From Eledone cirrhosa (lineage: Eukaryota > Mollusca > Cephalopoda > Octopoda > Eledonidae), in NCBI GenBank assembly GCA_964016885.1, contig OZ024743.1, forward strand, positions 183,512,990-183,576,989: a stretch of DNA of 64,000 nt, in the 5' to 3' direction. This document shows positions 55,201 through 58,200 of the stretch, one piece after another. The translations under genes and the position numbers were made by a program. Every line of letters starts with the position of its first letter. Position 1 is the first letter of the stretch. The notes under the pieces were generated by a model. It worked only from the letters and a program-made list of their open reading frames with translations. It did no database searches and was not told the DNA's origin.

Positions 55201-58200
55201 GGTTAGTGAGGGGATATGAAGATGGCAGATTTAAAACAGAAGATTGTTATGGGGCCTGCAAGGCTTACCCCTGATTTAACAGGAAAGATCACCTTATCAC
55301 ACCCATTGTTATCTGTGATAAAAAAAAACTCTAACATATTTTTCTATGCTAGCAGGGGTTACACGGGGTGTTACATTATGAGACAAGTTAGGTCCAGAAA
55401 CCACATCATGCTCATACAGATCTGTATTTCGGTTTGGTTTCTATGGCTGGATGCCCTTCTTAACACCAACCACCTTACAGGGTAGATGAGGGGCTTTTTA
55501 TTGTGGCAGCAAAACGACCATCTTACAGGGCGGACAGGGTGCTTTTTGTTGTGTCATCAGCACGACCACCTTACAGAGTGGACTTGGTGCCTTTTCTCAT
55601 GTCACCAGCACAATCACCTTACTGAATGGACTGGGTGCTTTTTCTCATGTCACCAACACGATCACCTTATAGAGTGGACTGGGTACTTTTTCTCATGTCA
55701 CCAACACGACCACCTTACATCTAGAAAAAACCCCACAGAAAACCTTTACCTGTTTGTGATGTTGTTTCGTCAGTATCATTTGATTTAGAGGCTGTGTTCA
55801 TATCAGTCTCCATTTCTGAAAGGTCCACCATATCTGCAGCTACTGGAGTGGCAGGAATGGTAGCTGGTGTATCAGGTGCATTATCTACTTCAGTCTCCAT
55901 AGATGGTGAGTCATCAGGTGGTGGAGGAGGGGGTGTTTCAGTTTCAGTTGGTGGTGGAGGTGGTGGTGTGGTAGGTAGCTGTGGTTCATTTGATGAATTT
56001 TTGTCTTTTTTATTGTTGCTATCGTCACTAGTTTTATCTGATGACTTACTCTCCACCTCCATGTTTTTCTCATCTTCACATTCTTTTGATGTTTCCTCTT
56101 TCTTTTCAGCATCTTCCTTTTTACTGGATGTCATTTCAGCAACAGTTTCTTCCAAGGAATCACCAACTTTGGAACTGTAATGTACAAAATACAGGGTTAT
56201 ATATATTTAAAGACAAGACAAAAACTATGGCTTGCTCCATACTATAATCATTAAAATTATTATGTACAGTGCTCAGGTGCATATATAGTACATAGAATAA
56301 TGTACAAATATCAAGAAAGTGAACAGTGTATGAGTCATAATATACACAGATACATACATGCGTGTGTATGGAGAGGGAATATCAGGTTTAGTGTTTGCGA
56401 ATTTCGGGAAGCATGGAAGTTTTGAAGGATGCAGTGTCCCAACAGCTAACAAGTGATGCAGGTAGTTTGTTCCATGCTTCAACAACTCTGAGCATGAAAA
56501 AATGTTTCTAGGTTTTCAAATTATCTGTGATAACAATTCCAACCCTTGCTAGGACAAATGGATTATGATGATAAATTCTTAATTTTAAAATACAAAAAGA
56601 AAAAAAAACAATTAGTTGGACTTTTTTTTGTCCCCAGCAGATTACAGAAAACTAAGTACATTTGTCTCCCCATTTCACAGAAAACAATAACTGCTTTCAG
56701 CTTTTCTTTAAATTCTGTTGAGCAGTAGTTTCCAAACTTATTTTGTTGTAGAACCCATACCTATATTTCAAGAGCAAAAGAAGTGAGTATGTTTATTCAT
56801 CATCATAATGGAAGCACATGGCTTAGTGGTTAGAGCATTGGCCTTGCAATCGGAAGGTTGTGAGTTCAATTCTCAGACCGGGTGATGTGTTGTTTCCTTG
56901 AGCAAGACACTTTATTTCACATTGCTCCAGTTTACTCAGCTGTAGAAATGAGATGATAGGGACTGGGGTCCATATCATTCCACTGCAAAGTGGTCGTGGA
57001 GGTGCCACGGCAAAAAGGCACCCAGCACTCACTGTAAATGAGGTTGGTGTTAGGAAGGGCATCCAGCTGTAGAAATCAAGCCAGCATCAGTTCCCGTCCC
57101 ACCTTTGCAAGCAGGGAAAAAGCGGACGTAAAATGAAATGAATGATGATGATTTAACATCTATCTTCCCTAATAGCAAGAGTTGGATGGGTTGTCACAGA
57201 CCAGGGCTGGGAGCCACCGCATCTTGCCAACATATGCTTCTGTACTACTGAATGCTGTGTTTCATATATATATATATATAATGTTCGACTTTATATTGCT
57301 AGTCAGCTTTCACATGCATATATATATATGTGCGCATGTGTCTATATGTATGTATGCACGTTACTGGTTGAGTTCTATATTAGCAAGAATTCTACATTTT
57401 GAATTCACCCACCATGTGTTTTTTACCTCATACAAAGGTCATGTACAGCAAGTCTGTTAAATATGCGCTAATATGCACACACTAATGACCTACGTGTTGA
57501 GTCAGGTGTTACCTGCTGAGGAAATGCAATTGCCCAATTGCATAATATCTGCTGATAATATGCAATTTCTGTATATTGCAGTTTTAATAACTGTTGTTGG
57601 GCAGAATATTGCATAGAAACGGAATCTATCCAGGAGTTAGATACATGACATATCTTTACCTAAACATAGCCACTGCACTCACTATTTAACTACTGTGTGC
57701 ACTTTGAACATTGATTGAGATGCAGTTTCACAACTGCAAGCTTATCGTCCCATTGAGTAAGTGAGCCATGGTCGGAGATCGCTGAAATAACATCAGTGAT
57801 TTTCATAAACTCTATGTGTATATATATATATATCAAGCGTTAACCTAATATATCCCTTCCATATACTGTACCGATTGTGTTGTTATTTCTGTTTATCTTT
57901 TACATACATATATATATATATATATATATAGATATATATATAAAGACTGCATTGGTATGGACTTGTGATGCGCATGGAAGCCACAGCAGAGGAAGACTTG
58001 GATAGAAGTGGTGAGAACTGATCTCAGATCGCTAAAGGAACATGACAAGTGGAGAGATGCTTAACTGAAAAGGACCTGGCCAACCCATGAAAGCATGGAA
58101 TGGACATATGATGATGATTATATATATATCATCATCATCATCATCATCAACGTTTAACGTCCGTGTTCCACGCTCGCATGGGTTTGGACGGGGGTAGTCC

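Noticed and set aside
55794..56180. 128-codon plus-strand Ser/Gly/Val-rich frame
   Set aside because: Exact antisense of Ash2 exon 2, produced by its Glu, Asp, Ser and Pro codons.
56815..56880. tRNA gene
   Set aside because: Box A and box B are present, but no cloverleaf can be closed and the sequence runs into a SINE body. The same applies to the other SINE heads at 25,350, 37,860-38,190 and 53,640.
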